Origin: Cunninghamella blakesleeana
Lineage: Eukaryota; Mucoromycota; Mucoromycetes; Mucorales; Cunninghamellaceae
Length of the DNA stretch: 64,000 nt
Direction: 5' to 3'
NCBI GenBank assembly: GCA_017871115.1
Contig: JAFCIZ010000006.1
Location: 1,612,001-1,676,000, forward strand
In this document: one piece after another, positions 35,605 to 47,631 of the stretch
Layout of the letters: each line of letters opens with the position of its first letter
How positions within the stretch are numbered: position 1 is the first letter of the stretch
The notes under the pieces: model-generated
Told to the model about the DNA's origin: nothing
Seen by the model: only the letters and a program-made list of their open reading frames with translations
Database searches by the model: none
Made by a program: the position numbers and the translations under genes

Positions 35605-37595
35605 ATGAAAAATAAACTATCTTCACCATCGGAATGGGTTGCACCTATGGTTCCTTTACTCTCATTAATTATATTACCATTAGGTCCTATCTTATTCCCA
35701 AGAGCTTATTTATTTTTATTATTTATTTATTTTACTGTCTTCTTATATACACAAGTTAATCACGTTTGTAAATTTTATATGACCTCTTGTAAAATCCGAG
35801 CAACTATAGCAAAGTGGAATAATCGTTTACGCAGTCATTCTTTGGATAATAATAGCAATAATAAGGAAAATAAACAAACAACGTTATATAGTCGTACAAA
35901 CTCGCCCCATTTTACTCGTGAAAGAAATAATAATTCATCTACTGATGATGATATTCAAGCTTTACAAGATGTGGAAGAGCAATTACAATATTATGATGAT
36001 CCTACTTATATTCATACATTTATTATTCCAAATTATTGTGAACCTGAAGGACTTTTAAAAGATACTATTGAACGTTTAGCAAGTCATAGGTAAATACAAA
36101 TATATAAAATACAAGTAAACAAATAATAATAAAATAGTAAAAATAAATAACAACTATTACTTAATAAAGCAACTTACTGATATTTTTATTAATATTATTC
36201 TTGTATGATTATTATTTTTTTAAAAAAATATTGTTTCACAAATAAATAAATAATAGAAACGCCAAGACACACTATGCAATTATTATGGCTATGGAACAAT
36301 CAGAAACCAACTGGGAAGCAAAAGGACAACGATTAACATCATTATTTGAAAAGCGATTTGCTTATTTTATTGTAACCGGGCATCCTGCTAATATACCTGG
36401 AGAAAGTCGAGGAAAAGGAAGTAATGTTGCTTATGCTGCTCGCCATGGATGTATCGAATTATTACGTAAAGGTGTAGATAGACGTCGTATTATTTTGACA
36501 GTAACGGATTCAGATTCGGCAATACCTGAATTATATATTCGTGAAGTTGAAGATGCATTAAACCGCTCAGATGATCCTCATTATTTATTATTGGCTCCTC
36601 CCATCTTTTTTTCTCGTAATTGTTATGAAGTTCCTGCTGCTGTACGTGTAACAGATATTACTTGGTCTGCTATGGTAATGTCTAATCTTAGCAATAGCCG
36701 TGGTCTATCATTCCCTTGTTCTACTTATTCTTTGTCAATGATGTTGGCTGAACGAGTTGGTTATTGGGATACAGACGCTGATGCTGTAGGGGAAGATATG
36801 CATATGTGGTTGAAATGTTTTTTTAAAACCAACGGTCAAGTACGTACAGCACCCATATATGTTCCTATCAATTTAACGAATGTTCAAACTGAAGGATATT
36901 TATCCAATGTCAATGCTCGATTTGTACAAGCGACTCGTCATTATAATGGTGTAGCAGATGTTGCTTATACATTAAAAAATGCTTTTACTCGCCATCGTGT
37001 AAGCCCAAAGGGTTCCTTATTAGAAAACGCAAGTAATGGGATTGCAATGGCTGCCTCTTCTACGGTTCATTGGATGGATAAACTAACTGTGTGTTTTTTA
37101 ATTTTGGAAGCTCATATGATTCCTGCTACTTCTGGTTGGTTAATGTTTGCTGCTGTCCCATTAATGCAATTGATTCTATTCCCTCCTTTTCAATTTTTAG
37201 CTATTGTAGACCCTTCTCAAAATCCTATCTTAACATCTGATTTCTATGCTCAACTATGGAACATGGTGAAAATTGTAAGTGTATTATTACCTTTTCCTCT
37301 ATTTGGCACGTTAACAATTTACGAATTATTACACCGATCCATCGATCGTGACTTTTTACAAAAATCAAAAAACGAATCTCGTCAATGGAAACATTTACTC
37401 GATTACATCACTTTACCCATTGCTGCTTGGCTTTTCATGACTTTACCTTCTACATTGGCTTGTTTTAAACGATTATCTCAAAAGGATCAAGAATATATCG
37501 TATCTGAAAAATTATTTAAAGAATCAGCAGTACCTTCGTCAATGGATAGAAATAGTAATTTAAATAATGATATGGAATTAGTTGTTTCTACTTAA
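35605..37595 (+). CDS. Membrane glycosyltransferase, GT2-like family
   Basis: Two exons, 35605-36089 and 36257-37595, encode 607 residues. Two hydrophobic helices lie near the N-terminus (about 12-55). A cytosolic GT2-type catalytic region follows, with FIIPNYCEPEGLL, TVTDSDSAIPELY (DxD-type) and DADAVGEDMHMWLKCF (ED motif of inverting GT2 enzymes). Three or more C-terminal membrane segments come after it (ILEAHMIPATSGWLMFAAVP, IVSVLLPFPLFGTLT, LPIAAWLFMTLPST). The Q/RxxRW motif of chitin synthases is not obvious, though VQATRHYNG sits at its expected place. This suggests a related polysaccharide or lipid-linked sugar transferase rather than a standard chitin synthase. The product is unknown. 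A T/C-rich leader precedes the ATG. Confidence 0.75.
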
Positions 37596-38004
37596 TATCT
37601 TTATACAGTATTTTTTTTATTACATTTTTCCTTGCATCATCACATCACCATTTTTATTTTATTTTTTATTTCCATTTTTTTTTTTTTTTATTGTATACTT
37701 TATAATTATTATTATTGTTATTATTCCTATTTTATATAATTCTCTACTCTTTACTTTTTTACTTTTTACTTAATTATATTACAAATACTACCTGTCACTA
37801 CTATCAATACTAATTAACATTATTTTTTATTTAATAACCATCATTACACACTTTTTCAATATATTATATATATTTATTTTTGTTTGTTTATTTTTTAATG
37901 TTTATTTGGACTATTATTGTTTATTATTATTTATTAAAGTTGATAATAATTATAAAAAATTAAATTAATAAAATAAATAGCTGATTAAAATAGAGAATAC
38001 ATTA
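37596..38004. other. Convergent 3' interval
   Basis: T-rich 3' flank shared by the glycosyltransferase and VFA1 genes. Nothing else seen. Confidence 0.5.
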
Positions 38005-38652
38005 TTATTTGGGGGTAGGGGAGGAAGAGCCTGGAATCCCTTTTGGTACAGAAGGAAAATCTAATGTCTTTAATGTTTCATCCGCCTGCTTTTTTTGTAA
38101 CTTTTTAATATATTCACGTTGCCTTAAATAAAAATAATCCCGTTGTAATATAAATCTAGGTGGTGCTGATGATGATGGTAATGAAGGTGATGACGGTGAT
38201 GATTTTTGCTCATTTACTTTATCGCTGTCCTTTCCTTCTTTTTCATCTTTATCATCTTTTTCTTCATCTTTTTTTTTTTCCTCTTTATCCTCTTTATCTT
38301 CTTTTTTATTATCACCCTTTTCTTCTTCTGTTTTATTATTATTACGCCAAGATTTAAAAGCAGAACCAATACTTGATACTAAATCCACTACACTATCACT
38401 TTCAGGTTGTTTATCCTTTAATTTTTCTGATGAAGTAATCTTTTGTTTTGTTGGTTTGGGTGAAGATGGATCAGTTATACGAGAACAAAAGTGGAAATCA
38501 CCAAGATGAGAACGGCAGGTATAAAACCAATCGTCGTTACTATTATCTGCTGAAGTCAATACTACGGATGTAAATTTACTACATACAAAACAAGGTCTTT
38601 CTTGGGTTGTTAAGCGGGCAATATAAAGATTTTTTATTTTAGCTACTGACAT
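38005..38652 (-). CDS. VFA1: Vps4-associated protein 1 (Vfa1)
   Basis: A single uninterrupted frame of 215 residues starting at ATG 38652. The N-terminal part (LYIARLTTQERPCFVCSKFT, then DWFYTCRSHLGDFHFC) has the two Cys clusters and His expected of the Vfa1 zinc-binding domain. The middle is a highly charged Lys/Glu/Asp stretch (about 105-150), probably a helix. The C-terminal part, RQREYIKKLQKKQ, resembles the region that binds the Vps4 MIT domain in yeast. Vfa1 stimulates the Vps4 ATPase at endosomal ESCRT-III. The start is preceded at once by GA repeats and a G-tract on the plus strand, i.e. a C/T-rich 5' leader. Confidence 0.88.
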   Translation of the reverse strand: MSVAKIKNLYIARLTTQERPCFVCSKFTSVVLTSADNSNDDWFYTCRSHLGDFHFCSRITDPSSPKPTKQKITSSEKLKDKQPESDSVVDLVSSIGSAFKSWRNNNKTEEEKGDNKKEDKEDKEEKKKDEEKDDKDEKEGKDSDKVNEQKSSPSSPSLPSSSAPPRFILQRDYFYLRQREYIKKLQKKQADETLKTLDFPSVPKGIPGSSSPTPK

Positions 38653-39470
38653 AAAAAAAAAGAGAGAGAGAGAGGGGAAGGGGGGGGGGGAAGAAAAAAG
38701 AGTGCGAGAGAATAAAAAAAAAATCGAAAATTCAAAAAAATTAAATAATGCTAGAATATCTGGGTTTTTATTTTTATTTTATTTTATTTTATCTTTTTTT
38801 TCCCAATCCCTATTACCTAACCTATATTTTACTAATTTTTATAATTTGAAACAATTCGATATATTGTTAGCAAAAAAAGAAATAGAAAAAGACATTGAAA
38901 TCAAAAACAAAACTCCAAAGGAAAGTTTTACAACGAAAACTTTAATAAATAATTAAAGGTATAGTTATTAGTGTTTAGAGTAATTTTAAACCTTTGGTAA
39001 GGAGATGATATATTTTATATTTAGGTATAAATAAAAATTATACATGTTTGTGGAAGATGCATAAAAATACATATTTTGTTTACAAAAAATTTATAGTACT
39101 TTGTATTTTCTTGTTATATTTATTAATATTTATATAAGTATTTTCTCATTTTATTAACTTTTTTATTTATATTACAATTACAATAATAATAAAAGTAATA
39201 GTAATAACAAACAGTTGTTAAAAAAAAAAAGAATTATCAGCAATTATAATAATAGATAGATTTAATGATAGTATGGCAAAGAAAAAAAATCAATCCCCGA
39301 AGAGTGTAACCGCGTGATTTATCCTTTATAAAAAAAAGTGATCATCTTTTTTTCTCTCTCTTTCTTATTATTATAATTATTTATTTATTTTTTTATTTAT
39401 TTATTTTTCTTCATTTGAGAAAAAAAAGTTTATATATCGAATATTTTATACCTATTCATTGGTAAATACC
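38653..39470. other. Divergent promoter interval
   Basis: It lies between VFA1 and the large unknown protein. It begins with (GA)n and a G-run of about 12 (38662-38690). An open frame at 38702-38956 has no ATG and looks like simple-sequence DNA. T-rich leader before 39471. Confidence 0.5.
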
Positions 39471-42400
39471 ATGGCTGAAGCTAGTTCAGCCGTATTATCT
39501 GATGAAACAATTGATCAACTTGGATATGCTAGAACAGCAGTATTATTTGATACACGAACTCAGAATAAAACCCCAATAGTTGCTGGTCCAACAAAATCAC
39601 CTCCTCCTGTATTAATGCCTAGGCCACGTCCTGCTATTCACCCTACTCTTCAATTAACCCATTCATTTTCTAATCTTATGGTTATACCATCGCCTTCCGA
39701 TAACGATTCAACGGATGAACCACCTTTAAGTGATTTTAAAACACCTTCTCCTCCTCCCACCACTACCGTTCCGGCAACAATAACTACAACTCCAATAACT
39801 ATAGTAACAACTCAACAAAACACTACTTCTACCATCATTAATAATGATAATAATGGCAATCATAATGACGATGATAATAGCATATCTTTAAAGCAAATAC
39901 CAATACAACAGACATCTACTAAAAACATTGCTTCCCCTCAAAAAACAACACAAATAGAGGAAATGGCATCCGCACCAAAAGTATCTCCTAAACATGATAC
40001 CAATACTACCATTAAATTATTCCAACAAAATCAAACCTCTAATACTTCGCCATCAGACAATATAAATACCACGCCACCTAAAATAGCTATAACTTCTTCA
40101 ACTTCTACACCTCTTGTTAAATTTAATGATATTGTCCAGTATTCTTCTTCGGGTACATCCAAATTAGTCTTAGATCAATTACAACTACAAACACAACAGC
40201 CGCCATCTATATTAAATAATAATAATAATAATAATGTCAAGAAAACAAAACCTATTTTGGAAAGACCTCATTTACTTAGAAAATCTGCTTCTAGTGATGC
40301 TATCTCCTCAAAAGTAGATGACGAACCTATTGTTTCGAAGCCAAATAATAATACCATAGAGCAACAAAGAAGATATAAACAGCGTTTGCAATATCAGCAA
40401 CTGCATCAAATACAACAACAATATGTTTATCAAAATCGTTCAAACATACAAAATCAACACCATCATCATCATAATAATAATGATAGTAATTGGAAAATGG
40501 ACGATCAAAATTATGATAACAATAGACTTGATAATCAAAATAGCAGTATTGGTAACAATCGAAATTCGAATAGACAACAACAACAACAGCAACAGCAACA
40601 GCAACAGCAGCAGCAGCAGAAGCAGCAGCAGCAACAAAAACAACAACAATATCATCACCATCAAGAAAACCTTTTAAGAGAAAATCGATATCTTCGTCAA
40701 AAAATAAGTGAACTTCAAGCTGATAAAATGGAAACAGAAAGATTCAATCAAGAAATTTCTTACCGTTTACAAAAATTAGAAGTGAAAATAGAAGAGAAAA
40801 AACAGGCAGCGGCAGCAGCAGCAGCAGCAGCAAATCATGTGAATGAATACCAACATCACCATTATTATCATCATAACCCATCATTCATTCATAGTAATGA
40901 TAAAATAATAAATACAAATAGTTCTCCTCCACCTCCTCCACCTCCAACTGTTTATACTGAATATGATACCTATGATGAAAACGTTAATAACAATAATAAT
41001 AATACGTATGATCATTCACATCAACCAATGAATATCTCTCAGCATCACTTGCATGAACCCCGCATTACCTCCCAGCCAATTATATCCAACCATGAACAAT
41101 ACTATACTACAAGCAACGGCAACAGTAACGATAACAACTATAATGTTAATGAAAATGATAATGAAGTATCAGATGATACTATACATGATAATGAACAATT
41201 CCAGCAACAAAATATTGAAGAAAAAAATGTCTTAAACAATGATGTATCCAATAATACAAATGTCAATAATAATAACAATGACTTAAATAGTAGCCTTAGA
41301 GGGCAAAGACTGCAACAACAACAAAAACAACTACACATGACTTCACCTAATTTATCAGCATCAGATTCAACCTCACCTCATTCTAAACAACAACAGCAAC
41401 AACCAAAAAAAGTACAAGATCAACATGCCAGTCATTCTTCACTACCTCATAAACAAATAATAAATAAACCTAGACGCCGTAGTAAAAGTGTACCTAAAAA
41501 TACCTATTTTCATCAACAATCACGATTAACATCATCTTCTTTTCCTATAAATGCAAGTTTTGAAAAAGAAGAGGAAATGGCAGTTGCTGAAGAGTTCATG
41601 ATGCATCATCGCCATCCTTCAATGCCACCTCCACATATGACACACTTTTTTCCTATACATGGACCTCCACCTCCACCTCCACCTCCATCACTTGTTCCTC
41701 CTTCAGTTCCACCATTAATACGTCCACGACCAAGATCGGCTGATATAAATCGTGTGGATATCATAGATGAATATGAAAACATGGAAAACGAATATATGTA
41801 TGAATTTGGTTATGACTCTGAAAACGAAAATGTTGAAGAAGATATTTATGATTTTGCTAACAATGAAAGGTTACATTATGAACAATATGATGATAATGAT
41901 AATGAAGAAGAAGTAGATGATAAAGATGATGAAGAAGGTAATGATATAGAAATAATGGATGAAGCTCAACAACGTTTTATTCCTTCTCGTGGGCCCCTAT
42001 TCTATTCTCCACCTCCTCCACCTCATCTACCTCCACCACATCCATTACACCCTCCACCACATCCACAATTTGATTATATACCTCCATTGATGCCTGATCT
42101 TTATTTGGACGATTATCATGCTTTTAGACCTCAACCCATGCTACATAAACAACCTATCAGACCATTAGTACGTCGTCGTTCTATTGCTACATTAAAGGCT
42201 GCTCCTAGAATTAATCCAGCACTTGAAGGTGATAAGATAATTATTAAAAGTATAGTGAAGAAGAAATTAATAGTATATGTAATTCCCATTAATCATTTTA
42301 TATTCTTTTATTTTATTTTATTTTATTAATTATAGGTCCAATATATCGTCCTTCTATTCCAGGTAAAAATATTTTTTATAATATACTCATTGTAAATATC

Positions 42401-43129
42401 AAAATGTGTAATTATATAACTGATTTTTCTGTATTTATTTTTCACTATTTTTCATTTCATTTATTTATTTAGATCCGCGACTAAGGCCACAGCTTGCAAA
42501 AAATGGTAGTGATAAATAAATAAATAATGATAATAAACAATAATACTAAAAAAAATAATTCATATACATTTTTCAATTTTACTCTTTTAAAATATTATTT
42601 TTATAGAGATGCACCACAGACAGTTGGATAATGCTTTTTGTAAAAAATTAAATATTAATAATAATAATAATGGATTATATGTGAAATGATATAGGATTAT
42701 TTATTAATATATACATATATATATATACATTATTCATATTATTTAGGGGCTAATCGACATATTCAAAGGAATATGGTAAATAGACCAAATGGACAAGCAT
42801 TAAACAGACAAGCACTAAATAGGCAAGTACCAGATAGGCAAGTACCAAATGTGCAATTAATGAATAGACAATTTGCTCGGCCACCTTATGTTAATGCAGG
42901 AAGAAACCAATTTGGAATCCCTCCAGCACAACTTAGAAATAGAGTAATTCATAACTTCCCCTCATCATCATCTATGGTATCCAATAATCTATCATCACAT
43001 TCATTAGCTTCATCATCATTGCCATCTAGCTATATTTCGTCAGTACCTATTAGTTCACCACATGGAATGAATACACCTGTTAGACGTAATATATCTACTT
43101 CAGGTCCAATATATTCAAGACGTTTATAA
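39471..43129 (+). CDS. Large low-complexity protein of unknown function
   Basis: Five exons: 39471-42228, then three tiny ones (42336-42362, 42473-42505, 42607-42639), then 42747-43129. They join to 1077 residues with phase 1 at every junction. I do not recognise a family. A short conserved-looking N-terminus (LSDETIDQLGYARTAVLFDTR) is followed by Ser/Thr/Asn-rich sequence. Next come a long Gln/His run (about 365-400), a coiled coil (ENRYLRQKISELQADKME, about 408-445) with an Ala run, a basic patch PRRRSKSVPK, poly-Pro segments, an acidic Asp/Glu stretch and a second Pro-rich block. The tail is Asn/Gln/Arg/Ser-rich. This fits a cytoskeletal or polarity scaffold, but that is a guess. In the fourth exon the donor could alternatively be skipped with the frame kept. 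Confidence 0.65.
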
Positions 43130-43245
43130 TATAATAATAATAATAATAATAAACAAGCATTATACCAACCATTCTAATACCTTAGGAATATACATGTATA
43201 CCTACTAAAATACATAATTCAACTAAAACAAATAGATATATAATG

Positions 43246-43326
<81 letters not shown>

Positions 43327-43890
43327 AAAGTACACGATGGAGAAATTACTATTTTTATTTTATTTTATTTTATTTTATTCTATTTTATTCTATACATATG
43401 TATTAATATATTCTATTTATTCTTATCCCTATAACACTCACACATATACATACACACGCATATATATATATATATACTTATTTATTTATTTATATATCAT
43501 TATTTTTTATAACTATAAAAAAAAAGAAAAAAGAATTGACCATAATAAAATAAAAAATTGCTTTACTAAATAAATATAAAGCTGATTCAAATTATCTGCC
43601 ATTAGTATGAAAAGAATTAATTAAAAGTACCGGTTTATACTATATATATATAGAGTATTTTTGTTTGTGTACTTTAAAACAATAAATATGTAGTATAATT
43701 GGTCAAAAAAGAGAAAGTAATTTGGAAATGGATAATTTTATGTAAAAATATCTTAATATGGGATCAAAAAAATCTGTAGAGTATAAACCAATATTTTAAA
43801 AATTGAAACACCGACATAAATATTTTCCATTTTTTTTTTTTTCTCACTTTCACTTCGTTTTTATTTATTTTATTTTTATTAATATATAAC
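43130..43890. other. Intergenic interval
   Basis: Besides the TTA run it holds TA- and CA-rich simple sequence and a T/C-rich leader before the TLS1-like ATG. An open frame at 43337-43573 is simple-sequence DNA. No gene is supported. Confidence 0.5.
43246..43325. repeat. (TTA)n microsatellite, about 26 units
   Basis: The longest trinucleotide run in the window, about 120 bp after the stop codon of the large unknown gene, so probably in or just past its 3' UTR. Confidence 0.85.
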
Positions 43891-45385
43891 ATGCCAATTG
43901 TAAAGAAACAACGCAACTATAGAAAAAAAGTACACGATTCCGACGAAGAAGTAGATAATAAAATAGAAGAAAAAGAATCCACTACTGATGATGTTAGGTA
44001 AAAAAAAAAAAAAAAAAAAAAAAAGATACATAAAGTATATACATATACTGGTTATAATTAAAACTATACAAAATCTATTTTTATTGATTGTATAGTTGAC
44101 TAATAATTACAATCATAAATATAACAATAACAATAATAATAATAATAAAGAGAATAACTTGTTTATTGATCCGTTTAATCCATCTTTATCCAGTGAAACT
44201 ATAGAGGAACTACAAGAAATAAGACGACTTAGACGAAAACATGGAGGTGTAGATGCAGAAAAATTATTAAAAGGAGAAAAGAAAAAAGTTAAAGTAAAAA
44301 AGCCAACAGAAGATAGTAATGCTTGGAGTTTACAATCCGGCGGACTCGTGGATAAAGACACTTTTGCAACTGGAAAAGGGTAAATATAGTTTTATATGTA
44401 TATAAGCGACTGGTGTGATAATATAGATATAGTTATAAATTATTCACTATTGTATTTATTTTTCATTATTTATTTAATTATAGAGCTACAGAAGACGAAG
44501 GAAAAGGGAAAAAAATACGTTTAGATACATTCACTTCACAAACTAATAAAGTTGATGTTGATAAACATATGTAAGTATATTTTTATTTAATAATCAAATC
44601 AGTTATGTATAATAGCATAAATACTAAATTATATTTATATCACAATGAACTCAATTTATATTTATTATATTTATTATGATTTTATTTAAAAAAAAATAGG
44701 ATGAATTATATTGAAACCGAGTTAAGAAAAAAGCGTGGGGAAGATTATGTACCAGAGGATGAAAATGATCAAGATAACAAAGAAGAAGGTATCCAAGATA
44801 TATATCAAGAATTATATCATCTTCCAGATAGATTAAAAGTAATACACATTTATATTATTAAAAATAAAGAATAGTGGTATATATCTGGGTACTTATATAT
44901 ACAAATGTTCCATATATTTTTAGTTCGCTACTGAAGCCGTTAAAGAAGGAAACGTACAGCATTCAACACAAATGTTAACAGCCATCCCAGAAGTTGATTT
45001 GGGTATATCGTAAGTTTATTAATATTAAAACAGCGGATGAAGAATTTGGGATTGATATTTAAATTAATACAATATAATGACTATATAAATTATATAATAG
45101 TGCTCAACTTCGTAACATTGAAGAAACTGAGCGTGCCAAACGAAAATTAATGGAATCAACAGAAAAGAAGAATGAAAATAATGGTAAAGGATATATAAAT
45201 ATTTGTTTAGAAAATGGATAAATAGACTCATAAGAAAGATCATTATTATAACTTTATTTTACTTTATTTTTATTTTTTAAGCTCGTATAATAAATCATCG
45301 ATTTGACCATGGAAGAAAAGATAGACGACAATGGGCAACGGATGAAGCAGTAGAAGAAAGGTTTAAAAAAAGAATGAGAAAATAA
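43891..45385 (+). CDS. TLS1: Tls1/C9orf78-family splicing-associated protein
   Basis: Seven exons (43891-43992, 44096-44379, 44484-44570, 44700-44838, 44924-45009, 45101-45183, 45282-45385) give 294 residues. Conserved blocks in family order: a basic N-terminus (VKKQRNYRKK), LQEIRRLRRKHGGVDAEKLL, LQSGGLVDKDTF, HMMNYIETELRKKRG, TQMLTAIPEVDLGI and NIEETERAKRKL, then NHRFDHGRK near the end. In fission yeast Tls1 binds the Brr2 helicase and affects splicing of telomere-related transcripts; human C9orf78 is a spliceosome factor. An Asn run is inserted after the N-terminal block. The exon 1 donor appears to be GTTAGG: the stronger-looking GTAAAA five bases later would give a stop codon after joining. 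Confidence 0.88.
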
Positions 45386-45636
45386 TAAAATTAAATAAAT
45401 AATATATATGCATATTTTTTTTTTTTGATCTCTCCATATTTTTTTAAAACGAATAAATTATTTAAAAACTGTAATATGTAATGCGTATGAAAAATTTAAA
45501 ATCCGATAAAAAAATTGACTTGGCTCCACGTTTATAAAAAATTCGCTATTTTTTTTCCAACCTCTCTTTCTTTTATTTTTTTTTTATTTTTTGAAATTAA
45601 TTCTTTTTCATTTTTATATAAATATATACCAATAAC

Positions 45637-46627
45637 ATGAGTCAACCAGTGCACTCAGTACTATTCGATCAAAAAAATACAGGCTATTATGATAATAATA
45701 ATAACAGCAATGTAGCATCATCAGGAGATGGATTACAATTTTATACAACCAACTATAACGATCCTTCATACATGACTTCATCTTATTATGGAAATAATGG
45801 TGGTGCTTCATCAACGGGTGTACCTGGTTCTTCTACAGGTGCACCTACTGGTGATATGAGATCTGGATTAGAATATGGTCAAACTGGTAGTTTTTGGAGT
45901 GCTTTTGGAACTGGTGGATATCCAGATGAACCTCCTTTATTAGAAGAACTTGGTATCAACTTTAGTCATATACAAGCAAAGGTATAATAAAAAGAAAGGG
46001 GATAATAGTTAATATATATATAAATCTGTGTGCATGTGCATGTGCGTGTGCGTGTGTTGATTATAATAATTATAAAAATACTATTAGGAATAAAAAACTA
46101 TTTTAAAAGTATTAATAATAAAATGAATATTTTTCATTTTTATTATTTTTACTTTTTATTTTTTTTAATAGAGTTTAACTGTATTAAACCCATTTGGAAA
46201 AGTACCGGAAACAATTATGGATGATACAGATCTTGCAGGACCATTATTATTTATCTTTTTATTTGGTAGCTTTTTACTCTTTTCTGGAAAATCACATTTT
46301 GGATATATTTACGGTGTAGGACTCTTGGGCGTTGTATCTATTTATCTTATTTTAAATTTAATGTCTGAAAATGGTGTTGATTGGTCTCGTACAGCAAGTG
46401 TTCTTGGTTATTGTTTATTACCTATGGTTATGTTAAGTGGATTCAGTGTCGTTTTAAAATTAGGTGGTATGGTTGGCCTTATTTTGTCTGTTGTTAGTAT
46501 TTTATGGTGTACTTGGTCAAGTTCGGCTATGTTTACAACTACTTTACATATGACTGATCAGCGATTATTGGTTGGGTACCCTGTTGGTCTATTTTATGCT
46601 TGCTTCGCTTTAATGACTGTATTCTAA
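45637..46627 (+). CDS. YIP1: Golgi/ER membrane protein Yip1 (YIPF5-like)
   Basis: Two exons, 45637-45981 and 46172-46627, encode 266 residues. The N-terminal 115 residues are cytosolic, polar and Tyr/Gly/Ser-rich, ending PDEPPLLEELGINFSHI, which is the conserved approach to the Yip domain. Five membrane segments follow, with DTDLAGPLLF (the DLxGP motif) and LGYCLLPMV (the GY-x-P motif), both diagnostic for YIPF proteins. The family acts with Rab GTPases in ER-to-Golgi vesicle formation. A TTTAAAATCCG element lies about 130 bp before the start. The first intron carries a GT-repeat. Confidence 0.93.
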
Positions 46628-47631
46628 AAATAAATAAAAAATAAAAAATTCATATATATTTTCTTGTTATAAAAGTGTTTATTCCTATATATAATATACT
46701 TACACTACCATCTATCCGACCATTTGTTTTGATTTAAAAAAAAAAAAAGGAATTTAGTATAATAATAAATTATAATAATAATGAAATTTTTATACAAGAC
46801 AACTTCTGTATTTTTTTTTAGGTATATCTAAGAATATTACAATTTAACTATTTACAAGCATATACTAAAATAGGTTATAATATTTAATTAATAAATGATC
46901 TATTCTTTATTTATTTGGACTTTGTACGTTATTAATGAAGTACGAATTTAGATGTAATAAAATATATTGTAAAACTAGATTTCGATTTATCACCAATTTT
47001 TTTTTTATTGATGCATAATTTTAAACAAAAACAAAAACAAAAAAATAGAAAAATAAATATCATAGTCAAAAAAATAAAAAAAAATAAAAATTATCATCCA
47101 AAAAAATAAATTCTTATTATTGTTATAAAAAAGAAAGGATCATCACCATTATCATAAAAAATAAAAATAAATCAAAATCACTGTAATATACATACCAAGG
47201 GCATTAAAAGGTCAATTACAATATTAAAATACCATCAAGTATATTGTATAATAGCTACAGGGTCAGGAGCCTTTATTACTAATTTAAAAAAAATTAATAG
47301 AATTTTTTTATTTTGATATAATATATATATATATATATATATATACTATTAAACGAAAAATAAGAGGAATAATATTTTTTTAAAAAAAAATAATAAAACC
47401 ACTGAGAGAAGCATATATAATTCTTGCAAAATCGAAAAAGAATTTTGTTAAAAAATTGAAACAGCGCTGCCGAATTTTTTTTTCGGTCAAGCGGTATTTA
47501 AATTTCTTATGTTTATTTTTTTTTTATTAAAATTAACTGAGAATTTTTTTCATCACCTCTTTTCTTTTTTTTTAAAAAAAAAGGATAGTAATAACCCACA
47601 TATATACATTTTCTAATTTAATTTTATTACA
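46628..47631. other. Intergenic interval
   Basis: Downstream flank of YIP1 and promoter side of the SMARCD-like gene. It is A-rich between 47030 and 47180, with a TA run at 47323-47344. CGGTATTTAAA lies at 47492-47502, and a T-rich leader precedes the ATG. No gene seen. Confidence 0.5.

Noticed and set aside
38702..38956. 84-residue ORF between VFA1 and the large unknown gene
   Set aside because: It opens with GTG, is Phe/Lys/Asn simple sequence, and lies in a divergent promoter.
40560..40660. CAG/CAA run as a repeat-expansion element
   Set aside because: It is the coding sequence for a Gln tract in frame with the large unknown protein.
43337..43573. 78-residue ORF after the TTA repeat
   Set aside because: Made of TTTTA and TA repeats; no homology features.
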